Positions 32,917-44,754 of a stretch of 64,000 bases of DNA are shown here, in pieces. The position numbers and the translations under genes are program-made. Position 1 is the first letter of the stretch. Each line of letters begins with the position of its first letter. Below the pieces are notes generated by a model, which saw nothing but the letters and a program-made list of their open reading frames with translations, did not search any database and was not told the DNA's origin. Source of the stretch: Sipunculus nudus (lineage: Eukaryota > Annelida > Sipuncula > Golfingiida > Sipunculidae); NCBI GenBank assembly GCA_026874595.1, contig CM049313.1, positions 28,766,008 through 28,830,007 of the forward strand. Direction: 5' to 3'.

Positions 32917-35475
32917 TATATATATAAATATTTGCTTATAGCCCCAACCTGAAATAAAAACGATCATACAGCGTTTTTGTATTGCCTAAAGGCGATGTGA
33001 CAGTTGGGGACTTTCATATCGTCTTCAGACATAACATAACTGCTTTATGAAACCACTCCTACTGTCATGTCGCCCTGACAAATCAAATCACTGAAGGCAA
33101 TATGACAGCAGGGGACGTTCATACAGCGTGTATAAGTAATGTTTGAAGGCGATATGACAGCAGGTAAAGTTCATAAAGCATGGAAGTAAAAAGAGCGACG
33201 TTACAGTAGATCAGGTTTGTAAAGCATTTAAATATGAAGGCGCGTGTCAGTAGCCAAGGTTTATAAAACATTTAAGTGCGATGGCGACGTGGCAGTAGTT
33301 GATATATATAAAACATTTAACTGTGTGAGCGACGTGACATTACGTGAGGTTTATAACCCATTAAAGTTCGGCGGCGACGTGACAGTAGGTGAGGTTTAAA
33401 AAACGGGCGACGTAACAGTAGACAAGGTTTATTAAACCCTGTGTGAGAACGAGTTGGCAATAGGCGAGGTTTATAAAGCATTAAAATGTGAGTTAGAACG
33501 TGACAGTAGGTGAGGTTTATAAAGCATTTAAGTGTCAGGGCGACGTGACAATAGGCGAGATTTATAGAGCTTTTAAGTGTGCTGACGACGTGACATTAGG
33601 TAAGGATAATAAAGCATTTAAGTGTGAGGGCGACATGGTTTGTGTTGAGGTTTATAAAGCAATTAAATATGAGGATGATTAACAGTAGCTGAGGTTTATC
33701 AAACACTTAAGTGTAAGGGCTACGTGACAGTAGGCGAAGTTTATAAAGCATTTAAGTGTGAGGGTGACGTGTCAGTCGATGAGTTTAATTGAGCATTTAC
33801 TTTTGAGGGCGATATGGCAGTAGTTGGGGTTTATTGGGCAATTAAAAAAGCATATAAGTGTGAGGGTGACGTGAAAGTAAGTGAGGTTTATAAAGCGTTT
33901 AGGTGTCTGGGCAACATAGCAGCAGTCGAGGTTTATAATTGTAAAGCTAGGCGACGTGACAGGTGAGATTTATACAGGATTTAGCTGTGCGGGCGACCTG
34001 AATTTAGTTAAGGATTGAAAAGCATTTAAATGTGAGGGCGACATGGTAGTGTTGAGGTTTATAAAGCAATTAAATATGAGGGCTCGTGACAATAGATGAG
34101 GTTTATGAAACATTTAAGTGTTTGGGCGCGTGACAATAGGTGAGGTTTATGAAACATTTTGAGTGTGAGGGCGATATGATAGTAGGTGGGGTCTATTAAG
34201 CATTTAAGTTTGAGGGCGACGTGGCCACAGGCGAGGTTTAATAAACCCTTATTTGGGAGGGCGATGTGACAATAGGCCAGGTTGATTAATAATTTAATTC
34301 GGAGGGCAACGTGACAGTAGGTGAGGTTTATAAAGCATTGCAGTTTGAGAGCGACGTGATAGTAGGTGAGGTTTATAAAGCAGGGCGACGTCACAGTAGG
34401 AGAGGTTTATAAAACATTTAAGTTTGAGGGCGACGTGACTGTAGGTGCAGAGGTTACAAAGCATTAAGTGGCAAGGCGACTTAGAAGCAGATGAGGTTTT
34501 TAAAGCAATTATATGAGGTCGCGTGACAACAGGTGAGGTTTATAAAACATTTAAATGTGAGGACGCTTAACAGTAGCTTTGGTTTATAGAACACTTAATT
34601 GTGAGGGCGACGTGACAGTAGGTGAGGTTTATAAAACATGTAAGTGTGAGGGCAACGTGACATCAGGTAATCATGTGTGAGGGCGACGTGGTAGTTGCCT
34701 TATACAAATCATTGAATATGAGGACGTTTAACAGTAGATGAGATGTATAAAACACTTAAGTGTGAGGGCGACGTGACAGAAGAGTAGGTTTAATAAACCC
34801 ATACGTGTGAGAGCGACGTTGCAATAAGCGAGATTTATAAAGCAGTAAAGTGTTACGGCGACGCGACAATAGGTAAGGTTTATAAAGTATGTAAGTGTGA
34901 AGGCGACGTGGTTGTAGTAGGAGTTTAGAAAGCATTTTAATATGAGGACGCTGAACAGAAGCTGAGGTTTATAAAACATTTATGTGTATGGGCAACGTGA
35001 CAGTAGGTGAGGTTTATGAAGCATTTAAGTCTGGGGGCGACATGACATTAGGTAAGGATTATAAAGCGTTCAAGTGTCAGGGCGACATGGCAGCAATAGA
35101 GATTTATCAGGGCGACGTGACGGTATGCGAGGTTTATAAATCATTTAAAAATGAGGGCGACGAGGCAGTAGTTGATATTTATAAAACATTTAGGTGTGAG
35201 GTTGACATGATAGTAGGTGAGGTTTATAACCATTTAAGTTTGGGGGAGACGTGACAGTAGGTGAGGTTTATAAAACAGCGCGAGCTGAGGTTCATAAGAC
35301 ATTTAAGTGTGAGGGCGACGTGACAGAAGGCGAGGATTGAAAAGCATTTAAGTGTGAGGTTAACGTGACAGTAGTTGATATTTATAAAACATTTAAAGTG
35401 TGAGAGCGACGTGACAGTAGATGAGGTTTATAAAACATTTAAGTATGAGGGCAGCGTAACCGTAGGCGAGGTTTA
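32725..35475 (+). repeat. 45-bp minisatellite array, segment 1
   Basis: Diverged tandem units follow GTTTATAAAGCATTTAAGTG then TGAGGGCGACGTGACAGTAG then GTGAG (45 bp). Intact units translate on the plus strand as 15-residue repeats of the type VYKAFKCEGDVTVGE, and on the minus strand as CFINLTYCHVALTLK. Stops and indels every few units break both frames, so I do not call a protein. The left edge is ragged: it holds an AT microsatellite (32861-32914) and one unit in inverted orientation (about 33037-33090). Confidence 0.9.
32861..32914. repeat. (TA)n microsatellite inside array edge
   Basis: About 26 TA units, then ATAAATTATATATATAAATA. It lies between the first two array fragments. Confidence 0.95.
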
Positions 35476-35978
35476 TTAACGGGGCCCAATAACCTATAAA
35501 GCATGTTGAGTTAACACGCAAAATAGTTTCTTCTCTTTAAAATTAATCTGTACCTGCCAAAATATTGCCCTGAAACCATTTGCTTACTCCTGTAAACGAG
35601 TGTTAAAACATTGAACCGGGCGCGATCGCAGGTGTAAACATAAACACATTGCATCGGGCCGTGTGCTGCGTGGAGCCAGAACACGTACCAATCAGGAGAT
35701 GCTCTGACTGACTTTGCTAAAATAATGAAATACATGATTCCCCTGGTTGAAACCCGCGTGTTGCCCCTCTTAATCAGACTCCGGTCATGCAGCCTTGTTA
35801 TCGTAAACAGACTATGTTTACCAACACGCAGGGCTATAACAAAGTGTTAAAAAGTCGTATGCGAGGAAATGAGATTGTGTGCTGGAATGGTTTTGCTGGC
35901 AAGCTTTTGTAAAAAGCAAAACTGAACTAATAGTGTTTAAGAAGAGGAATAATATTGCTCCTGATTATGTCCCTTTAA
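35476..35978. mobile_element. TTAA-flanked 495-bp insertion (35480-35974)
   Basis: The array unit is interrupted after 'gaggtttaTTAA' (35476-35479) and resumes with 'TTAAacatttaagtgt' (35975-35990). Removing the insert and one TTAA restores 'gaggtttattaaacatttaag', a form seen elsewhere in the array. A TTAA target duplication is typical of piggyBac- and Kolobok-type transposons. The ends (GGGGCCCAATAACC and, reversed, AGGGACATAATCAGG) match only partly. The insert has no transposase frame, so it is a MITE-like element. It holds an internal CCGCGTGTTG/CAACACGC inverted pair. Confidence 0.7.
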
Positions 35979-36833
35979 ACATTTAAGTGTAACAGTAAAC
36001 GAGGTTTATAAAGCATTTAAGTGTCAGGGCGACATGGCAGTAGTTGAGGTTTATAAAGCAATTAAATATGAGGGCACTGAACAGTAGGTGAATTTAATAA
36101 AACAGCGCGACGTGACAGTAGGTGAGGTTGATAAAGCATTTAAGTGTTAGTGCGACGTGGCAATAGGCGAGATTTATAGAGCTTTTAAGTGTGCTGACGA
36201 CGTGACATTAGGTAAGGATTATAAAGCTTTTAAGTGTGAGGGCGACATGGTTTGTGTTTAGGTTTATAAAGCAATTAAATATGAGGATGATTAACAGTAG
36301 CTGAGGTTTATCAAACACTTAAGTGTAAGGGCTACGTGACAGTAGGCGAAGTTTATAAAGCATTTAAGTGTGAGGGTGACGTGTCAGTCGAAGAGTTTAA
36401 TTGAGCATTTACTTTTGAGGGCGATATGGCAGTAGTTGGGGTTTATTGGGCAATTAAATGGGAGGGCGCCGGAAAGTTGGTGAGGTTTGTAAAACATTTA
36501 AGTTTGAGAGTGACGTGACAGTAGGTGTTAATGAGGTTTATAATCCATTATGTGTAAGGGTTAGGTTTCAATAGGCGAGGCTTTTAAAGCATTTAAGTGT
36601 GAGGTTGACGTTACAGTAGGTGAGGTTTTTAACTCATTTACGTTTGGAGACGACGTGACAGTAGATGAGGTTTATAAAACAGGCCGACGTGACAGTAGGT
36701 GAGGTTTATTTAAGCATGGTGTATGAGAGCAAGGTGGCAATAGGCGAGGTTTGTAAAGCATTTAAGTGTGAGTTGCGACGTAACAATAGGTGCGGTTTAT
36801 AAAGCGATTGTCAGGGCGACATGGCAGCAATGG
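35979..36833 (+). repeat. 45-bp minisatellite array, segment 2
   Basis: The same 45-bp unit continues. Block 36151-36455 repeats 33540-33845 unit for unit, including private variants such as 'gctgacgacgtgacattagg' and 'gtcagtcga-gagtttaattg', so a multi-unit block was copied about 2.6 kb away. Confidence 0.9.
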
Positions 36834-36847
36834 AAAAGCGACTACGT

Positions 36848-37986
36848 GTATCCGCCGAAATCAGAGTGGGACGGGTGAAGTGAGGCATGGATTGAGTGGC
36901 AAGGGGAAATAGAGTGAGGTGTGTTGCATATTAGCATGGATGTCTGCACCTGAAATTTGTATGTAGGTTGCGCCACCTACCACAAAATCAAGAAAGCAGT
37001 CCAAGTTCTATACATATACAAGATTTTAGGCAGATCAGTCAAACCACTACTTGTATATGAGTGATTTTCTCCAACAGCAGACAAACAGAAGGACGCTTTG
37101 CAGATGGCACCTACAGTTTTGCGTATGATAAAGAGCTATGTGAGATCTAAACACATGCTAAATTTTGGCCCAATCGATCAAACGGTTTCCGAGATATGAG
37201 CTTGGATGTTTGCAGCGTAAACGTGAATGTAGGTGGCGCCACCTGCCATAAAACCAAGAAACCTGTCCAGGTTGTATAAACCTGCAAAATGTCAGGTGGA
37301 TAAGTCAAACCACTGCCGAGATATGAGTGATTTTATCACAAGGCAGGTGAACAGATGGACTCTGTGCAAATATGGTTGCAGATGGCGCCACCAGTTTTGC
37401 GTATGATGAAGAGCTATGCGAGATCTATACACATGCAAAATTTTTGCCCAATCGGTCGGACGGTTCCCAGGATATGAGCTTGGATGTCTGCAGCGTTAAC
37501 GTGAATGTAGGTGGCGCCACCTGTCATAAAATCAAGAAAGCTATCCAGGATGTATACACATGCAAAATATCAGGTGGATAAGTCCAACCAATGCAGAGAT
37601 ATGAATGATTTTATCCCAAGGCAGCTGAACAGATGGACGCTGTGCAAAAATAGTTGCAGGTGGCCCCGCCATTTTTAGTGTATGTTATAAAGCTATCCAA
37701 GGGCTACATTGGTGCAAACTTTTTAGCCTGATCGGTCAAACGGTTCCCGATATATGTGGGTTTATGTGTGGAAACAGACGCACAGATGGACGATGGGCAG
37801 AGAGAAAAGGTCAGAGGTCAACCAAAAATGAGAGCGCAGCAGGTCACATGTCACCCGATCATAATCTTGAATTTAAAAAAAAATCCGCCCTGCGGTTACG
37901 GAGGAGTTCACCGGAAACCTATGCGGCGACGGCGGCGGCGTCCGACTAAAAACATAGTATCCGCAAAACTCTGTTTTGGCGGATAC
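36848..37986 (+). mobile_element. 1.14-kb insertion with GTATCCGCC ends
   Basis: The left end GTATCCGCCGAAATCAGAGT and the reversed right end GTATCCGCCAAAACAGAGTT match as an imperfect terminal inverted repeat. The right end is also a near-perfect hairpin (GTATCCGC...GCGGATAC, 37957-37986). Inside, a unit of about 278 bp is repeated ('gagcttggatgt-tgcagcgt' at 37199 and 37477) and carries AGGTGGCGCCACCTG. The left junction (36834-36847) does not match the array and may belong to the element. No transposase and no clear target duplication were found. Confidence 0.6.
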
Positions 37987-40900
37987 AATTATGAGGGCGA
38001 ATTGGCAATAGTTCAGATTTAAAACAGCATTCAAATAAGAGGGCGACGTGGCAGGAGGTGAAGTTTATAACCCATATAAGTGTGTTCGGTAAGTAACAGT
38101 ATAGGTGAGGTATATAAAGCAGGGCGTCGTGAAAGTAGGTGAGATTTATAAAGCATTTAAGTGTCCGGGCGACGTGACATTAGGTTAGGATTATAAAGCA
38201 TTTTAGTGTGAAGACGACGTGGTAGTGGATGACGTTTATAAAGAATTTAAATATGTGGACACTTAACATTAGCTGAGCTTTACAAAACACTTAAGTTTTT
38301 GGGTGACGTGACAGTAGGCGAGTTTTATAAAACATTTAAATATGAGGGCGACGTAGCAGTAGTTGATATTTATAAAACATTTAAGTATGAGGGCGACGTA
38401 AGCGTAGGCGAGGTTTATAAAACATTTAAATATGAGGGCGACGTGGCAGTAGTTGATATTTATAAAACATTTAAGTGTGAGGTTGACGTGACAGCAGGTG
38501 AGGTTTATAACCCATTTAAGTTTGGGGGCGACGGGACAGTAGGTGAGGTTTAAATAAAAGGGCGACGTGACAGTATATGAGGTTTATTTAACCCTGATGT
38601 TGGAGAGCGACGTGGCTATAGGCGAAGTTAATAAAGTATTTAAGTTTGCGTGCGACGTCACAGTAAGTAAGGTTTATATAGCATTTGAGTGTCAGGGCGA
38701 CATGGCAGCAGTTGAGGTTTATCAAGCAATTCAATATGAGGGCTCGGGACAGTATGTGAGGATAATAAAACAGCGCGACGTGACAGTAGGTGAGGTTTAT
38801 AAGTTAATTAAATATGAGGGCGCCCGGCAGTAGGCGAGTTTTGTAAAACATTTAAGTGTGAGGATGACGCGACAGTAGATGCTAATGAGGTTTATCATAC
38901 CTTATTTGTAAGGGTTAGGTTTCAATAGGCGAGGTTTTTAGAGCATTTAAGTGTGAGGGCGACGTGACAGTAGGTAAGGTTTATAAAACATTTAATTGTT
39001 TGGCGCGTGACATAAGATGAGTTTTATAAAACATTTAAGTGGGAGGGCGACATGACAGTAGGTGAGGTTTATAAGTCAGTGCGAGGGCGTGGGACAGTAG
39101 GGAATTTTATTAAATACGCGACATGACAGTAGGTAAGGTGTATAAAGCATTTAAGTGTGAGGGCGACGTAACCGTAGGCGAGGCTTATTAAACATTTAAG
39201 TGTGAGGTTGACGTGACAGTAGGTGAGGTTTATAACTCCTTTAAGTTTGGGGGCGACGTGACAGTAGATGAGGTTTGTAAAACGGGCGACGTGATAGTAA
39301 ACGAGGTTTATTTAAGCATTAAAGCGAGGTTGCAATAGTCGAGGTTTATAAAGCATTGAAGTGTGAGTTGCGACGTGACATTAGGACAGTAGGCGAGGTT
39401 TATCAAACAGCGCGACGTGACAGTAGCTGAGGTTTATATAGCATTTAAGTGTCAGGAAGGCGTGACAGAAGGCGAGGTTTGTAAATATTTAAATATGATG
39501 GCGACTTGGCAGTAGTTCAGATTTAAAACAGCATTCAAATATTAGGGCGATGTGGCAAGAGGTGAGGTTAATACCCCATAGATGTGATGGCTATGTTACA
39601 GTAGGTGAGGTATATAAAGCAGGGCGATATTTATAAAGCAATTAAGTGTGAGATTGACGTGGCTGTTGGTGAGGTTTATAACCCATTTAAGTTTGGAGGC
39701 GACCTGACAGTAGAAGAGGTTTATTTAACCCTGATGTGTGAGAGCGAGGTGGCAATAGGCGAGGTTTATAAAGCATTAAAGTGTGAGTTGGGACGTGACA
39801 GTAGGTGAGGTTTCAAAAGCATAGAAGTGTCAGGGCGACGTTACAATAGGCGAGGTTGATAAAGCATATAAGTGTGAGGGTGACGTGAAAGCAGGTAAGG
39901 TTTATAAAGCGTTTAGATGTCAGGGCAACATAGCAGCAGTTGAGGTTTGAAAGCTAGGCGACGTGAAAGTAGGTGAGATTATAAAGGATTTAAGTGTCCG
40001 GGCGACGTGACATTAGGGAAGGATTGAAAAGCATTTAAATGTGAGGGCGACGTGGTAGTGGTTGAGGTTAATGTAGCCATTAAATATGAGGGCTCGTGAC
40101 AATAGGTGAGGTTTATAAAACATTTAAGTGTTTTGGCGCGTGACAATAGGTGAGGTTTGTGAAACATTTTGATAGTTAGGGCGAGATGACAGCAGGTGCT
40201 CATGAGGTTTATAGAACAGTGCGACTTGACAGTAGGTGAGGTCTATTAAGCATTTAAGTGTAAGGACGACGTGGTCATAGGCGAGGTTTAATAAACCCTT
40301 ATGTGGGAGGGCGACATGGCAATAGGCCAGGTTTATAAAGAATTTAATTCGGAGGGCGTAGTGACAGTAGGTTAGGGTTTTAAAGCATTCAAGCCTGAGG
40401 GCGACGTGACAGTAGGTGAGGTTTATAAAACAGGTTGACGTCACCGTAGGAGAAGTTTATAAAACGTTTAATTGTGAGGGCGACGTGACTGTAGGTGTGG
40501 TTACAAAGCATTAAATGTCAAGGGGACTTGGAAACAGATGAGGTTTTTAAAGCAATTAATATGAGGTCGCGTGACAACAGGTGAGGTTCATAAAACATTT
40601 AAATGTGAGGACGCTTAAAAGTAGATTTGGTTTATAGAACACATTTCTAAAGCAATTAAATATGAGGGCGACGTGACAGTATGCGAGGTTTATAAAACAT
40701 TTAAATATGAGGGCGACGTGGCAGTAGTTGATATTTATAAAACATTTAAGTGTGAGGTTGACGTGACAGCAGGTGAGGTTTATAACCATTTAAGTTTTTG
40801 GGCGACGTGACAGTAGGTGAGGTTTAAAAAAAAACAGGGAGACGTAACAGTAGGCGAGGTTTATTAAACCCTGATGTGTGAGCGCGACGTTGCAATAGGC

Positions 40901-41330
40901 AAGGTTTATAAACATTTATGTGTATAGGCGACGTGACAGTAATTGAGATTGATGAAGCATTTAAGTCTGGGGCGACATGACATTAGGTAAGGATTATAAA
41001 GCGTTTAAGTGTAAGGGCGACATGGCAGCAATTGGGGCAATTATAAAGCAATTAAGTATCAGGGCGACGTGACAATATGCGAGGTTTATAAAACATTCAA
41101 CTATGAGGGCGACTTCGCGGAAGTTGATATTTATAAAACATTTAAGTGTGAGGTTGACGTGACAGCAGGTGAGGTTTATATCCATTTTAGTTTGGGGGCG
41201 ACTTGACATAGGTGAGGTTTAAAGAACAGGGAGACGTAACAGTAGGCGAGATTTACTAAACCTTGATGTGTTAGAGCGACGTGGCAATAGGCGAGGTTTA
41301 TAACGCGTTTAAGTGTAAGGGCGACATGGC
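37987..41330 (+). repeat. 45-bp minisatellite array, segment 3
   Basis: The array resumes in the same orientation. The best-kept run is 38299-38553, where 17 units of 15 codons alternate between VYKTFKYEGDV and VAVVDIYKTF types. Block 39850-40590 repeats 33850-34590 with shared variants. Confidence 0.9.
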
Positions 41331-42554
41331 GATCGATGTCATCTCAGTGCGACGCATCTCGATAGGACATATGGCTGTTTTCACTGCTCGTTACGACGCG
41401 GCTCGCTGAGACGCGCCGCCCAGAAAACCACAGCGGCGCCCGTTGGGACGTAGCCCGGCGAGATGTAACCCGGGCAGGGCGTGTATCGCCTGTCCATTAG
41501 GACGATACAGAGGTTCAATTCAATAGTATAAACGTTTGTAAAACTATAATTCAACCTTTCTTTACAACTTGTAGATGTATGAAATGTATGAAAAAAGGAC
41601 AAAAAACTGTCCGGATACCGATATTTTCATATCAGTATTACAAAAGCTTCTGATAGACATACATCATTGACCCGCTGTTTCAAACAAATACCCGTGGTCT
41701 TACAATATATCCACGTATGGGGGAATATTTTAAGTTTTATATATTAATCACCTAAATATGCCAAACAAACAGAATATAATTGATTTTGCCTCAAACTGAC
41801 ATGCCTGATTATGACAGGATTAAATTCGAGCTGGACGATTTCGGGTTTGACGACGTTTCGGCTTGACGATGTTTCACATATACGTTCGTGAAGATACAGG
41901 TGTGTGATTGATTACTGATTGTTTATAAATTTAACAGATCTTTGTACTTGAGCCCTGCAAAAAAAAAAAAAAAAAAACAAGCTAGGAAAATACACATGAA
42001 ATTATTTATACTTTAACACATGTTTGTTATTTTCGGGGGGGGGGATATATATGTTAATTTGTTTCCTGAAATGAAAAATATAACGTGAAAAAAACACGAG
42101 TGGACGTATTTTAATTTATAAACACTATAAAACCTGACTTATTCTACAAATTTACCACTGATTTACTCAGGATCAAAGGCCCTCCACGGTCTTTGTTAGA
42201 CCATTTATGCGATAAGTCCTGCAAGAACAATGACCTGAATTGCATGGTGTATTCGCTGCTTGTGCTAATTGAGCAGATCCATAAACATGATTGATTGATT
42301 TATTGAGAGAGAGAGAGAGAGGGACAGACAGACAGACAGACAGAGAGTGAAGAAGATGGAAAAATTTATAATGAAACAAGAATGTTATATTTTTAGTAAA
42401 TCATTTACAAACCTCGATTAAGATAGGAAAAAAAAGTACATTTCTAAAAGATAACCAGAGACGTTATTATGGCTAACAGAGCCTATTTTCTATTAATTCG
42501 CCTATTATCGCTCATATAACGTCATGGTTACCAATGTTAATATATAGCATGTTA

Positions 42555-42621
<67 letters not shown>

Positions 42622-44754
42622 GTATTCATCAGTTAGAAAACAAAAATTCGTCAAAGACATCTTGAAAGACAGTTTAATGTGATTCCCTTAAAGTGTTTAA
42701 GATAATTGTGAACCAAAAACGGTAAAAAATGACTGAACTAAATTTTGGAATTTCTCCGCAACCGGTACCATTCAGAGCTATTTTTTTTAAAGTTTGGTGA
42801 AAGCACAAAGGTCATATATACAAAAGCATGAATCGTCCCGGTTTTTGCTGTGCATGGCAAAATTTATTGGCCTTTTCCATGTTATGATAATGATAGATAT
42901 TATTATAACCTTTTTACTCTGGACTGATCAATAATTTTGAGAATTATAATGAGCATTCAAGGCCCTGTTTTATTCAACAATGTGCATATTGTATTTTACC
43001 ATTTCAAATATCAGGGGCATTTAAAAGTATCATTTAAATGTTAATATATAAAAATATATAACTATATGTGACTAAGCTCACTAACATTTGCTAAAATTAT
43101 ACAAATTTCATTCATATTTTAAGTCAAATAAATACCGCGACAGAGCAGATGTGCATGCTGGTCTGAGCAGTAAAAGAATAATGTTATAACCAATAAAATG
43201 AAACAAAGATCATTAATCGGATATATACACCATGCGGTTAAGGTATTATTACCGATGTTATGCTGTAATTCTGTGGAACCAGTACACTATCAAAGTCATT
43301 TATTCAAATTTAAAAATAAATTAAGCAAACATAAAATTATCATCTTACATGTAAATTTGAGAAAGCGTGGTTCAAGAATGAAAATATTCAGTCTTGACCA
43401 AGGAGTCATTTTATTGCCACTTAAAATAAAAAAATGTTGCGTATACTAATTATGGACAATGAGGACGTTGTAATGTCTATTTAGATAGTTATGGTTGCAC
43501 GTGCCTTAATAATCATATCAAAGGTTACATGATCAGGGGTAGAATAAAATTTGTGTAACACTTTAAGAGAACCCTTCGCGATAGAGCGGTTTTCGGCTGC
43601 ACGAAACAGCTTAATTATATCACACAAGCGGGATTTCCCCAGCTTATCGTGATGCCCTGTGATGAAAGCAACCCCGTTAACATTTGCAGGTGACAAAGAA
43701 ATAATAATTATATAATTAATGAATATGTATAATCATTTTCATTTTTTACTTCAAATTTATGCTGTATTATATGGTATACACACTTTTCACCAAAAAGAAA
43801 CCGAATATGGCAGCTGTTTTCCATCCAAGTCTAGTATAGCTTTTGTAGAAAAATTACCAGCATTTCTAAAAGACAAAATATTAGACATAAATTGTCACTA
43901 ATATGTCTCCATTCTGTCCATTTTAATTTACCGGTGTCGTTCTTCGAAAATTTTATGGTGGAATAGAACATCGGTCAACGATTTTCTAGATCAGTTGGTT
44001 CAATTTGTCCAGTGAAATTAAACATAGGTCGGCTGTGAGTCAGAGGCCGAGCATAACCATACCCAAACGTGTTTGAAAATAACTGGAATTTTGCACACAC
44101 AAAATTATGAAACATTTTCACTCAATGGTAGCTGGCCAATCACCACTTTAACTCCTTATTAAATACTCGGGTAAATTGTCATCTATTCAAAATGTCTTCT
44201 ATTCGGAATGTCGTCCCGGCCGAAGTCGTCCACACCTAAGTCGTCCAGTTCGATTGCATCTCTCTCGTAATTGTCTCTGTATTTTCAGATTCTGGCCCCC
44301 ACGTTTCAACACGTTTTGCATCAATTTTAATTCTTTCTGAATTTAGGCATCCATGTGACTTATCTAGAAACAGCATATTTTATATTCGTTGCATGGAGTA
44401 TTATGCCTTCATTATATTAAATTCCATAAACGACAATACCCGTTTTCTGTGTATATTCAAAAGTCAAACATGAATAAATTATGCAAGTTAATAAACCACA
44501 GTGTTATATTCTATTAACAAATTAACAGCGAGTATCGGTTGAGTAAATCATGAGCAGGATATAACTTGCCCGACGCGCCTCGTGGTGCGTTTACACAACC
44601 ATAAGCACTGAACCGCGTCGTACTGGCCTACGTCTTTGAGGGCGTTCTAGGCATGAGCAATGAACCGCGTCTGATTGAGCTGCGTCTCTGTGGGTGTTCT
44701 GAAAACACATGCGTCGTTTCGATCTGCGTCGTACTGGAACATAATCGACATGGC
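41322..44754. mobile_element. 3.4-kb insertion with 9-bp direct repeats (41331-44745)
   Basis: CGACATGGC stands on both sides (41322-41330, 44746-44754). Joining the flanks at one copy restores the array phrase 'gggcgacatggcagcaatt'. The ends carry opposed GACGC-rich sequence: left CAGTGCGACGCATCTCG (41355-41371), right reversed CAGTACGACGCAGATCG. A second opposed pair lies at 41827-41880 and 44170-44245 (CTGGACGA-TT type). A 9-bp duplication and subterminal repeats suit Mutator-like DNA transposons, but this is inference. The longest internal frames are about 83 codons, so no transposase remains. Interior: poly-A (41959-41977), GA/GACA tract (42305-42348) and AT microsatellite (42558-42620). 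Confidence 0.6.
42558..42620. repeat. (TA)n microsatellite
   Basis: About 31 TA units inside the 3.4-kb insertion. Confidence 0.95.
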
